The notes under the pieces are model-generated. The model ran no database searches and was not told the origin of the DNA. It saw only the letters and a list, made by a program, of their open reading frames with translations. This document shows, piece after piece, positions 1 through 6,476 of a stretch of 17,877 bases of DNA. Every line of letters starts with the position of its first letter. Position 1 is the first letter of the stretch. This DNA comes from Nevskia sp043781855 (GTDB lineage Bacteria; Pseudomonadota; Gammaproteobacteria; Nevskiales; Nevskiaceae): NCBI GenBank assembly GCA_043781855.1, contig JAYWBB010000053.1, forward strand, positions 1 through 17,877, in the 5' to 3' direction. The translations under genes and the position numbers were made by a program.

Positions 1-1
1 C

Positions 2-424
2 GATGAAAAAGGCGAGTCGGTCACGCCGGAAATGGGCTGCTACGGCATCGGCGTCACGCGCATGGCCGCCGCCGTGATCGAACAGCGCAATGATGCCAAT
101 GGCATCCTCTGGCCCGATGCCATCGCGCCGTTCCGCGTCATGCTCTGCCCGATCGGCCTCGACAAATCCGCAGCCGTCAAAGACGCCATCGAGAAGCTCT
201 ATGCGGAGCTGCAAGAGGCCGGCATCGAAGTCGCGTTTGATGATCGTGGTCTGCGCCCCGGCGCGATGTTCGCTGATGCTGATCTCATCGGCATCCCGCA
301 CCGCATCGTCATCGGCGACAAGGGCCTCGCGAATGCGCAGTTCGAGTACAAGCGGCGCGATGCCAGCGCACCGGAGATGATCCCGGCGAACACGGCGGCG
401 GTGCTCGAAAAGCTTGGCGGCTGA
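2..424 (+). CDS. proS: Prolyl-tRNA synthetase, C-terminal part (partial at left edge)
   Basis: This is the last 140 residues of a class II prolyl-tRNA synthetase, which charges tRNA-Pro in the cytoplasm; the frame is open to the left edge. Visible parts are the motif 3 region GCYGIGVTRM (codons from position 32), which helps bind ATP, followed by the anticodon-binding domain beginning near IAPFRVMLCPIG. The C-terminal block FDDRGLRPGAMFADADLIGIP and then HRIVIGDKGL is highly typical of bacterial ProS. The ATG at 32 is an internal methionine, not the start, because family-typical sequence (DEKGESVTPE) reads upstream of it. It ends at TGA 422-424, 57 bases before the next gene. Identification is firm; only the N-terminal part is missing because of the window edge. 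Confidence 0.96.
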   Translation, partial: DEKGESVTPEMGCYGIGVTRMAAAVIEQRNDANGILWPDAIAPFRVMLCPIGLDKSAAVKDAIEKLYAELQEAGIEVAFDDRGLRPGAMFADADLIGIPHRIVIGDKGLANAQFEYKRRDASAPEMIPANTAAVLEKLGG

Positions 425-428
425 TCCT

Positions 429-456
429 CCCCTATCGTCGACTTGGTACGATGGGG
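429..456. promoter_or_regulatory. Imperfect hairpin between proS and vapB-like gene
   Basis: CCCC (429-432), a one-base T bulge, then ATCGT (434-438) pairs with ACGAT (448-452) and GGGG (453-456), leaving a nine-base loop. There is no T-tract after it, so it is a poor intrinsic terminator. Its place before a toxin-antitoxin pair makes an autoregulatory operator or a weak proS terminator possible; both are inference. Confidence 0.35.
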
Positions 457-463
457 CCGTAGA

Positions 464-476
464 CACTCACGGAGTG
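464..476 (+). promoter_or_regulatory. Small palindrome overlapping the vapB-like ribosome binding site
   Basis: CACTC (464-468) and GAGTG (472-476) form a five-base inverted repeat with a three-base centre. The right arm overlaps the GGAG Shine-Dalgarno sequence (471-474), seven bases before the ATG at 482. In DNA it could be part of an antitoxin operator; in RNA it could partly mask the binding site. The arms are short, so chance is a real alternative. Confidence 0.3.
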
Positions 477-481
477 AATCC

Positions 482-730
482 ATGGACGAAGACATCACCA
501 TTAAAGTGCTTGCCACGGAGGACGGTCAGGTTGTGCGCCTTCCAGACGCTCTCCGGTTCGACTGCGCGGAAGTCTCGGCAACGAAGGTCGGCAACCGGGT
601 CATCCTCGAGCCGAAGATGGTGCCGAAATACAAGAGTTGGGCGGAATACTTCAAACATGCGCCGCCCTTGCCGGATGATTTTGAAATTCCGAAGGACCGG
701 CCGGGTTCGGAGCGATCAATCGAATTTTGA
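482..730 (+). CDS. vapB: VapB-like antitoxin (AbrB/MazE-type N-terminus)
   Basis: This 82-residue protein is predicted to be the antitoxin of the toxin gene that follows. The N-terminal half, with QVVRLPDALRFDCAEV and then VGNRVILEP, matches the AbrB/SpoVT swapped-hairpin DNA-binding fold of VapB proteins, whose usual form is Q-A-V-R-L-P-x-x-x-R-F. The C-terminal part (YKSWAEYFKHAPPLPDDFEIP) resembles the toxin-binding tail of VapB. In the family, this tail blocks the PIN active site and the N-terminal domain represses the operon. The ATG at 482 is chosen because GGAG lies seven bases upstream; an in-frame start at 443 has no such site. The stop TGA (728-730) overlaps the next ATG by one base. 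GC content is lower than in most of the window: I count 33 of 60 bases at 481-540. Confidence 0.8.
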   Translation: MDEDITIKVLATEDGQVVRLPDALRFDCAEVSATKVGNRVILEPKMVPKYKSWAEYFKHAPPLPDDFEIPKDRPGSERSIEF

Positions 731-1131
731 TGCACGTACTCCTCGACAGCAGCGCCTGCATCGCGATCATGCGAAACCGGCCGACCGGAGCCCGCGATTT
801 GCTGACCCGCTGGGCACCGGGCGATGCCGGAATATGCGCCATCGTGTTCGCGGAACTGGAGCTTGGCGTTTCCCTTTCACAACACGCGGAAGCGAGTCGA
901 CTAGCCGTTTCGGAGCTGTTGGCCAACGTTGCCGTGTTGCCTTTCGACTCTGATTCGGCGGTGCGATACGGCAGATTGCGTGCGCGCCTCCAGACGGCGG
1001 GCAGCATGATCGGCTCGCTTGATTGCCTGATCGCAGCCCACGCGCTGTCTTTGGGACTGCCGCTGATGACGGGAAATATTTCGGAGTTCGGGCGCGTGCC
1101 GGGCCTGGAAGTCCTGCCTATTGCGACCTGA
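730..1131 (+). CDS. vapC: VapC-like PIN-domain ribonuclease toxin
   Basis: This 133-residue single-domain PIN protein is predicted to be an RNase toxin; characterised VapC enzymes cut tRNA or rRNA with Mg2+/Mn2+. Acidic residues at the expected PIN positions are D6 (LLDSSACI), E42 (FAELELG) and D98 (GSLDCLIAAHA). The family's final conserved block is TGNISEFGRVPGL, with N116 where many relatives have Asn or Asp. Length is typical for VapC. The ATG at 730 overlaps the antitoxin stop (TGATG), whereas a TTG one codon earlier is less likely. Its own TGA (1129-1131) overlaps the ATG of the restriction-modification gene in the same way, which suggests translation of all three genes is linked. The RNA target cannot be told from sequence. 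Confidence 0.87.
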   Translation: MHVLLDSSACIAIMRNRPTGARDLLTRWAPGDAGICAIVFAELELGVSLSQHAEASRLAVSELLANVAVLPFDSDSAVRYGRLRARLQTAGSMIGSLDCLIAAHALSLGLPLMTGNISEFGRVPGLEVLPIAT

Positions 1132-4100
1132 TGGACCGCGCAGCGGCACCACCAGCCAGCGCCTTCATCACCCGCTGGAAAAAGGCCAGCGGCAGCGAGC
1201 TCGCGAACGCGCAGTTGTTCGTCACCGAACTCTGCGAACTGCTCGCGCTGCCGCGTCCGGAGCCGGCCAGTGACGATGTCCGCGACAACGCCTACGTCTT
1301 CGAGCGCCGCGTGCAGCTCAAGCACGGCGACGGCAGCGAATCCGAAGGCCGGATCGACTGCTACCGCCGCGCCGCCTTCGTGCTTGAGTCGAAGAAGATC
1401 AAGGCGGGGGTCGCCACCAAGGGTTTTGATGAAGCGCTGCTGCGCGCACGCTCGCAGGCGGAAGGCTATGCGCGCGCGTTGCCGGCGGGCGAGGGCCGGC
1501 CGCCGTTTTTGATCGTCGTCGATGTCGGCCACGTCATCGAGCTCTACAGCGAGTTCTCGCGCTCGGGTGCGACCTACACGCCGTTCCCGGACCCCAGATC
1601 CCACCGCATCCGCCTCGACGACCTCGCGCGCGAAGACCTGCGCGAGCGCCTGCGCCAGGTCTGGCTGGCGCCCGATGCACTCGACCCCGCGAAAATTTCC
1701 GCGCAGGTCACGCGCGAGGTCGCAGCCGAACTCGCGGTCATCGCGCGTGCGCTGGAAGCCGCTCGCCACCCGCCGGAACTCGTCGCCGGTTTTCTCACGC
1801 GCTGCCTGTTCACCTTCTTTGCCGAGGATGTCGGCCTGCTGCCGGCGAAGGCGTTCGAGAAACTGCTCGCCGAACTGGCCAAGGCCCCGGAGCAGTTTGT
1901 GCCGCTGGTCGGCGAGCTCTGGCAGGCGATGGACAGCGGCCGTTTCTCGGCCGCGATCCGCGCCGAGGTCAAACGCTTCAACGGCAAGCTGTTCAAGCAG
2001 CCGGCCCAGGGAGAACTGGTTCTGCCGCTGAATCGCGAGCAGATCGAACGGCTGCACAAATGCGCCACGCGCAAATGGAATGAAGTCGAACCGGCGATCA
2101 TCGGCACGTTGCTGGAACGCGCGCTCGACCCGCGCGAGCGCCACAAGCTCGGCGCGCACTACACGCCGCGCGCCTATGTCGAACGGCTCGTGCTGCCCAC
2201 CGTCATCGAACCCTTGCGTGCCGACTGGGCCATCGCCCAGGCGGCCGCCCTTACGCTGCTGAAGGAAGGCAAGGCCAAGGAAGCGGAAGGCCACCTGCGC
2301 CGCTTCCACCACGCGCTGTGCTCGGTGCGCGTGCTCGACCCGGCCTGCGGCTCCGGCAATTTTCTCTACGTGACGCTCGAACATCTGAAACGTCTTGAAG
2401 GCGAAGTGCTGAACCAGCTCGCCGGCTTCAGCGGCGGTGACCAGGTGGAAATCGATCTCGACGCGCGCCGCGCGGTGGCCTCGCTCGGCATGACCGTCGA
2501 CCCGCACCAGTTGCTCGGCATCGAGCTGAATCCGAAAGCCGCCGCGATGGCCGAACTGGTTTTATGGATTGGCTATCTGCAATGGCATTTCCGCACGCGC
2601 GGACACGCCGAGCCGCCGCTGCCCGTGCTCAAGGACTACGGCAACATCGAGTGCCGTGATGCGGTGCTCGCGTATGACGCGGTGGATTTCGTCGTCGACC
2701 AACACGGTGTGCCAGTCACGCGCTGGGACGGGCGGACGATGAAGCCGCATCCGGTCACTGGCGAGGACGTGCCGGATGAAGCGGCGCGCATGCCGCTGGA
2801 GCGCTACGTCAATCCGCGCCAGGCCGCATGGCCGGCGGCGGATTTTGTGGTGGGCAATCCGCCGTTCATTGGCGCCTCCACGCTGCGCCGTGCGCTGGGC
2901 GATGGTTATGTTGAGGCATTGCGACAGGTCTGGGATGCCGTGCCGGAATCGGCTGACTTCGTCATGGTCTGGTGGCATCACGCCGCGAAGCTGACGCAGC
3001 GTGGCGCGCTGCGGCAATTCGGTTTCATCACCACGAATTCGCTGCGCCAGACGTTCAACCGCCGCGTGGTCGAAGCGGCGCTCGCAGCGACCGACCACCC
3101 CTCACCCGCAATTGGCTTACTTCGGACTGGCTTGGGCCAGTCCTCAGTAGGGCCAACTGCTCTACCCCAAGGGGAGAGGGCTTTGTCGCTGGTGTTCGCG
3201 ATTCCTGATCATCCTTGGGTCGATTCGACCGATGGTGCGGCAGTGCGGATTGCGATGACCGTGGCTGCGCGCGACGCGGGGATGGGTCGTCTCAATGAAG
3301 TGATTGATGAGCAGGAGGCGGCGGACGAGAGCATCGCGGTGACGCTGCGCGAGAGATTGGGTCAAATCAATCCTGACTTGAGCCTCGGCGCTAACCTCAC
3401 GGCGTCTCGATCGCTCATTGCGAATTCCGGTCTGAGCTACCGCGGTGTGACGCTTATGGGGTCCGGGTTTTGGGTAAGTCCTGGCGATCCTTTGGTGACG
3501 GCTGAACCTGCGGCACTTAAACCCCTTCGTAATGGCAAAGACATTGTTGATTCGCCCAGAGGCTGTTATGCGATCGACTTCTTTGGTCTGAATCTCGAAG
3601 AGGCGCGGAGTCAATTCCCACAATCTTTTCAGAGGGTGGTCGATTGCGTAAGACCTGAGCGCATGCAATCGCAGCGTGCTTCATACAGAGAAAAATGGTG
3701 GCAGTTCGCTGAGGCAAGACCGGACTTGCGTAAAGCGATCGAAGATCTGCCCCGCTACATCGCGACTGCGATGACGGCAAAGCATCGAACCTTCGTATTC
3801 GTGAAATCTGGCGTGCTGCCGGACCAGGGATTGATCGCGATCGGTCAGCGGGACGCGATGACGTTCGGTGTTCTATCCAGTCGAGTTCATGTGCTTTGGT
3901 CGTTGTCGTCGGGAGGAAAGCTAGGCGTCGGTAATGACCCTCGCTATAACAATTCCCGCTGCTTCGATCCCTTCCCATTCCCCACCGCCACCCCCGACCA
4001 GCAAGCCCGCATCGCGAAGCTCGCCGAAGCCATCGACGCCCACCGCAAGCGTCAACAGGCGGCGCATGAGGATGTGACGCTGACCGGGATTTACAACGTG

Positions 4101-4841
4101 CTCGAAAGACTGAGAACGCTGAGCTTGGCGAAGTCCCTCACCCCAACCCCTCTCCCGGGGGGAGAGGGGCTTGATGCAGCCACTACGTCAGCCAGTGCCG
4201 CGCCTCCGCTTGCCTCTCCCCCCGGGAGAGGTCGGCGCGGAGCGCCGGGTGAGGGACTCAGCCCGAAAGAACGCAGCCTCCACGAACATGGCCTGGTCAG
4301 CGTCCTCGCCAGTCTTCACGACGAGCTCGACACGTGTGTGCTCGAAGCCTATGGCTGGAGCGATCTCGCGCCTGCGCTCGTCGGCAAGCCGGGCGGCACG
4401 CTGCCGCTCGATGATCCCGACGAGGCGCAGGCCGCCGCGCAGGCGGAACTGCTGACGCGGCTGGTGGCCTTGAACGCGGAGCGCGCGTCCGAGGAAGCGC
4501 GCGGGCTGGTGCGCTGGCTGCGGCCGGAGTTCCAGAATCCGCTCGGGGTGAAGGCGAGCACTTCGGAACAGATCGAAGCCGATCTCGGAAACGTCCTCAC
4601 CCCCGGCCGCTCTCCCGGGGGGAGAGGGGAGAAAAGGCCATGGCCGGGCGAGTTGCCGGCGCAGGTGCGGGCGGTGGCGGATGTGCTCGCGGCGGCGCGG
4701 GGGCCTTTGTCGATCGAGCAGATTGCGGCGTGCTTCAACGGGCGTGGCACCTGGAAAGTCCGGTTGCCGCAATTGCTGGAAACGCTGACTGCGATCGGCC
4801 AGGCGCGCGTGACCGATGCCGGTTATCTTGCGGCGCGCTGA
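1131..4841 (+). CDS. MmeI-like type IIL restriction-modification enzyme (fused nuclease, N6-adenine methyltransferase and specificity domains)
   Basis: This is a 1236-residue single-chain restriction-modification enzyme. The N-terminal part holds D76-x9-E86-S-K88, the D-x9-ExK nuclease arrangement I recall for MmeI. A helical spacer follows, then the methyltransferase with SAM motif DPACGSGNF (403-411) and catalytic NPPF (576-579, gamma-class N6-adenine). The target-recognition region follows at about residues 740-960, then a C-terminal domain with EEARGLVRWLRPEFQNPLG and a terminal helical domain. In this family one protein modifies one strand of its site and cuts at a distance. MmeI is about 920 residues; part of the extra length here comes from three palindromic elements translated in frame (about 3098-3180, 4132-4258, 4594-4629). 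The ATG at 1131 overlaps the toxin stop; earlier in-frame codons run inside vapC. Frame and catalytic motifs are intact, but activity and recognition site are unknown. Confidence 0.88.
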   Translation: MDRAAAPPASAFITRWKKASGSELANAQLFVTELCELLALPRPEPASDDVRDNAYVFERRVQLKHGDGSESEGRIDCYRRAAFVLESKKIKAGVATKGFDEALLRARSQAEGYARALPAGEGRPPFLIVVDVGHVIELYSEFSRSGATYTPFPDPRSHRIRLDDLAREDLRERLRQVWLAPDALDPAKISAQVTREVAAELAVIARALEAARHPPELVAGFLTRCLFTFFAEDVGLLPAKAFEKLLAELAKAPEQFVPLVGELWQAMDSGRFSAAIRAEVKRFNGKLFKQPAQGELVLPLNREQIERLHKCATRKWNEVEPAIIGTLLERALDPRERHKLGAHYTPRAYVERLVLPTVIEPLRADWAIAQAAALTLLKEGKAKEAEGHLRRFHHALCSVRVLDPACGSGNFLYVTLEHLKRLEGEVLNQLAGFSGGDQVEIDLDARRAVASLGMTVDPHQLLGIELNPKAAAMAELVLWIGYLQWHFRTRGHAEPPLPVLKDYGNIECRDAVLAYDAVDFVVDQHGVPVTRWDGRTMKPHPVTGEDVPDEAARMPLERYVNPRQAAWPAADFVVGNPPFIGASTLRRALGDGYVEALRQVWDAVPESADFVMVWWHHAAKLTQRGALRQFGFITTNSLRQTFNRRVVEAALAATDHPSPAIGLLRTGLGQSSVGPTALPQGERALSLVFAIPDHPWVDSTDGAAVRIAMTVAARDAGMGRLNEVIDEQEAADESIAVTLRERLGQINPDLSLGANLTASRSLIANSGLSYRGVTLMGSGFWVSPGDPLVTAEPAALKPLRNGKDIVDSPRGCYAIDFFGLNLEEARSQFPQSFQRVVDCVRPERMQSQRASYREKWWQFAEARPDLRKAIEDLPRYIATAMTAKHRTFVFVKSGVLPDQGLIAIGQRDAMTFGVLSSRVHVLWSLSSGGKLGVGNDPRYNNSRCFDPFPFPTATPDQQARIAKLAEAIDAHRKRQQAAHEDVTLTGIYNVLERLRTLSLAKSLTPTPLPGGEGLDAATTSASAAPPLASPPGRGRRGAPGEGLSPKERSLHEHGLVSVLASLHDELDTCVLEAYGWSDLAPALVGKPGGTLPLDDPDEAQAAAQAELLTRLVALNAERASEEARGLVRWLRPEFQNPLGVKASTSEQIEADLGNVLTPGRSPGGRGEKRPWPGELPAQVRAVADVLAAARGPLSIEQIAACFNGRGTWKVRLPQLLETLTAIGQARVTDAGYLAAR
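3098..3180. repeat. REP-like palindromic element A, inside the restriction-modification gene
   Basis: The element begins with CCCCTCACCC (3098-3107). It contains a perfect eight-base stem GGACTGGC (3124-3131) / GCCAGTCC (3136-3143) with a four-base loop. It ends with CTCTACCCC (3160-3168) against GGGGAGAG (3171-3178), which pair with a one-base bulge, and final GG. It is read in frame as about 28 residues between AALAATD and LSLVFAIPDHPWVD. From memory these flanks are nearly contiguous in relatives, so the stretch looks like an insertion. Exact insertion ends need an alignment. Confidence 0.7.
4132..4258. repeat. REPIN-like doublet B, inside the restriction-modification gene
   Basis: A perfect 12-base inverted repeat, AGTCCCTCACCC (4132-4143) and GGGTGAGGGACT (4247-4258), bounds the element. 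Inside are three hairpins: CCCCTCTCCC (4147-4156) / GGGAGAGGGG (4160-4169); CCTCTCCC (4213-4220) / GGGAGAGG (4224-4231); and CGGCGC (4233-4238) / GCGCCG (4242-4247). This layout of two inverted REP-type units is that of a REPIN. It is translated in frame as a Pro/Gly/Ala-rich stretch (about 42 residues) between an LERLRTLS segment and KERSLHEHGLVSVL. Confidence 0.82.
4594..4629. repeat. REP-like palindromic element C, inside the restriction-modification gene
   Basis: TCCTCACCCCC (from 4594) is followed by CTCTCCC (4610-4616) / GGGAGAG (4620-4626), a seven-base stem with a three-base loop, then GGG. It shares the CCTCACCCC and CTCTCCCGGGGGGAGAGGGG core with element B. It is read in frame in the linker between the EFQNPLG block and the terminal RPWPGELPAQVRAVADVL domain. 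Ends are approximate. Confidence 0.72.
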
Positions 4842-4845
4842 CCGC

Positions 4846-5436
4846 ATGCGCCGTCGGCTTAACGTTCTGCTGCGCTTCGTGCTCGTGGCCCTGGTTTGCG
4901 CAGCGCCAGCCCACGCCGGCCCGACCGGCGAGCCCGAGCCGGAGTTGCGCGCGCTGATGCGCAACGCGATCAACGCGGCGGACAGCTTCGACGACCGCTA
5001 CCTCGCCGAGGTCTGGCTCACCGACATGTCGGCGCGCATGCAGAAGTTCACGCCGAAGGCGATCCCCGATCCGGCGGCGCGGCTGACTTTCCTGCGGCTG
5101 CTGCATGCCGAGGCGACGCGGGCGAACGTTTCGCCCGAACTGGCGCTCGCGGTCGTCGATGTCGAGAGCCGCTTCGACCGCTTCGCGATCTCGCGCACCG
5201 GTGCGCTGGGCTACATGCAGATCATGCCGTTCTGGATCGAGGAGATCGGCAGCAAGGGCGACAATCTTTTCCACAGTCCGACCAACCTGCGCATGGGCTG
5301 CACGATCCTGCGTTTTTATCTCGATCGCGAGAAGGGTAATTACTTCCGGGCGCTCGGTCGCTATAACGGCAGCCTCGGCCGCGCCGAGTATCCCTACCTC
5401 GTGCTGGACAAGCTCAACCGGCGCTGGACACGCTGA
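4846..5436 (+). CDS. Secreted lytic transglycosylase (SLT domain)
   Basis: This 196-residue exported peptidoglycan-cleaving enzyme would cut the MurNAc-GlcNAc bond in the periplasm, forming 1,6-anhydroMurNAc ends. A signal peptide is clear (MRRRLNVLLR then FVLVALVCAAPAHA, cleavage near residue 24). The SLT core follows: catalytic E107 in VVDVESRFDRFAIS, then GALGYMQIMPFWIEEIG, and a late YNGSLGRAEYP block. The ATG at 4846 is chosen over 4816 because it puts the signal peptide at the N-terminus; it lies four bases after the restriction gene stop. Such genes sit next to proS in some gammaproteobacteria (recalled for Pseudomonas), so it was probably proS's neighbour before the cassette arrived. 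The domain is short, with no added LysM or other wall-binding module visible. Confidence 0.9.
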   Translation: MRRRLNVLLRFVLVALVCAAPAHAGPTGEPEPELRALMRNAINAADSFDDRYLAEVWLTDMSARMQKFTPKAIPDPAARLTFLRLLHAEATRANVSPELALAVVDVESRFDRFAISRTGALGYMQIMPFWIEEIGSKGDNLFHSPTNLRMGCTILRFYLDREKGNYFRALGRYNGSLGRAEYPYLVLDKLNRRWTR

Positions 5437-5551
5437 TCGCAACTTGCGCTGAACTCGCCGTTAATGAACGGATCAGAGAGTTTGGTTACAGTTTCGTGAC
5501 AGCCGCTCGAACGATCGGCGAAAATCAAGAACCCAGGAGCCCCACCCGAAC

Positions 5552-6367
5552 ATGCGATCCGGCTTCGAGATGCAACAGACGCTTGAGCAGCTGCGGGCGG
5601 CGGCGCCGCCGGAGCTGCGCAATCGCCAGTACACGCAGCGACCGCCAGCCGGCCGGATGAATCGCTTCTGGCGCGCGTGTGTCGACGCGCTGGAAATCCG
5701 CGTGGTGCGCGCCTCCCTGCTGCCCGATACCGCGACCTACGACAAGGCCGCATTTCCCTGGGTTGCTCCGCTCGAAGCAGATTGGCCGAAGATTCGCGCC
5801 GAGCTCGACGCCGTGATGGGCTATCGCGAGCAGATGCCGAGCTTCCACGAGATCATCGAGGAGGTCAGCACGATCACCAGCGACGACGCCTGGAAAACCT
5901 TCTTCCTGATCGGCACCGCGATGGATTGCAGCGGTAACGCCGCGCGCTGCCCGGAGACGATGCGCCTGCTGCGCACCGTGCCCGGCGCGACCACGGCGTT
6001 CTTCAGCATTCTCGGTCCGGGCAAGCACATCCCGGCGCATCGCGGCGCCTACAACGGCGTGCTGCGTCTGCACCTGAGCCTGATCGTGCCGGAGCCGCGC
6101 GAGCGTTGCCGGATCCGTATCGGCGAGGAATTCCATTCCTGGCGCGAGGGCGAGGCGCTGATCTTCGACGACACCTACAACCACGAAGTCTGGAATGACA
6201 CCGACGGCTGGCGCGTCGTGCTCTTCGTCGATTTCCCACGGCCGCTGCGCCAGCCCTGGCACTGGCTCAATCGGCGCTTCATCGGCCTTGGCCCGCTGGC
6301 GCCGTTCCTGCGTGAGGCCGGGAGGAAGCAGAAGCGCTGGGAGGCGAGGTTCTACGGGAAAACGTAG
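5552..6367 (+). CDS. Aspartyl/asparaginyl beta-hydroxylase family dioxygenase
   Basis: This 271-residue Fe(II)/2-oxoglutarate-dependent oxygenase belongs to the AspH/LpxO family. The catalytic core shows H163-R-G165 in IPAHRGAYNGVLRLHLSLIV and H211 in FDDTYNHEVWND. Known AspH binds iron with two histidines and a Gly in place of the usual Asp, and H163/G165/H211 fit that pattern. A typical C-terminal R-V-V-L-F-V-D-F-P-R follows. LpxO members hydroxylate lipid A acyl chains but usually carry membrane segments; none is visible here, so a soluble enzyme acting on protein or peptide is equally likely. The start ATG at 5552 has AGGAG (5535-5539) 12 bases upstream. The gene stands alone between the transglycosylase and a convergent esterase. 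The 115 bases before it hold only a short hairpin (CCGTT/AACGG, 5458-5471) and no convincing promoter. Substrate is unknown. Confidence 0.87.
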   Translation: MRSGFEMQQTLEQLRAAAPPELRNRQYTQRPPAGRMNRFWRACVDALEIRVVRASLLPDTATYDKAAFPWVAPLEADWPKIRAELDAVMGYREQMPSFHEIIEEVSTITSDDAWKTFFLIGTAMDCSGNAARCPETMRLLRTVPGATTAFFSILGPGKHIPAHRGAYNGVLRLHLSLIVPEPRERCRIRIGEEFHSWREGEALIFDDTYNHEVWNDTDGWRVVLFVDFPRPLRQPWHWLNRRFIGLGPLAPFLREAGRKQKRWEARFYGKT

Positions 6368-6385
6368 GGAGACCGTTGTTGGTTC

Positions 6386-6467
6386 TTGGTTTCCAGTTTC
6401 CAGAGATGACCCGGCGAAAACCAGCCGTTCGCTCCGGCCTCTCCAATAACTGGAAACTGGAAACCAA
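6386..6467. repeat. Long inverted repeat between convergent genes
   Basis: TTGGTTTCCAGTTTCCAG (6386-6403) has a perfect 18-base reverse complement CTGGAAACTGGAAACCAA at 6450-6467, with a 46-base loop. Each arm contains a seven-base tandem repeat (TTTCCAG twice). A further GTTGTTGG (6375-6382) and CCAACAAC (6464-6471) give the left arm an alternative pairing. It fills most of the 109-base gap between two convergent stop codons. It could end transcription from both sides or be a small palindromic mobile repeat; there is no strong T-tract at the stem ends. Confidence 0.8.
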
Positions 6468-6476
6468 CAACTGCCT

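Noticed and set aside
651..2507. 618-codon open frame on the minus strand across vapC and the restriction gene
   Set aside because: It is antisense to genes with clear motifs, has no recognisable domain and is rich in Arg/Ala/Gln runs typical of a high-GC shadow frame.
425..4845. Integrase, transposase or attachment-site repeats at the cassette edges
   Set aside because: I looked for flanking direct repeats, tRNA ends and recombinase genes and saw none inside the window, so no mobile element is called for the cassette as a whole.
5437..5551. Promoter or small gene before the beta-hydroxylase gene
   Set aside because: Only a short five-base hairpin at 5458-5471 is visible; no hexamer pair at standard spacing and no open frame with a ribosome binding site.
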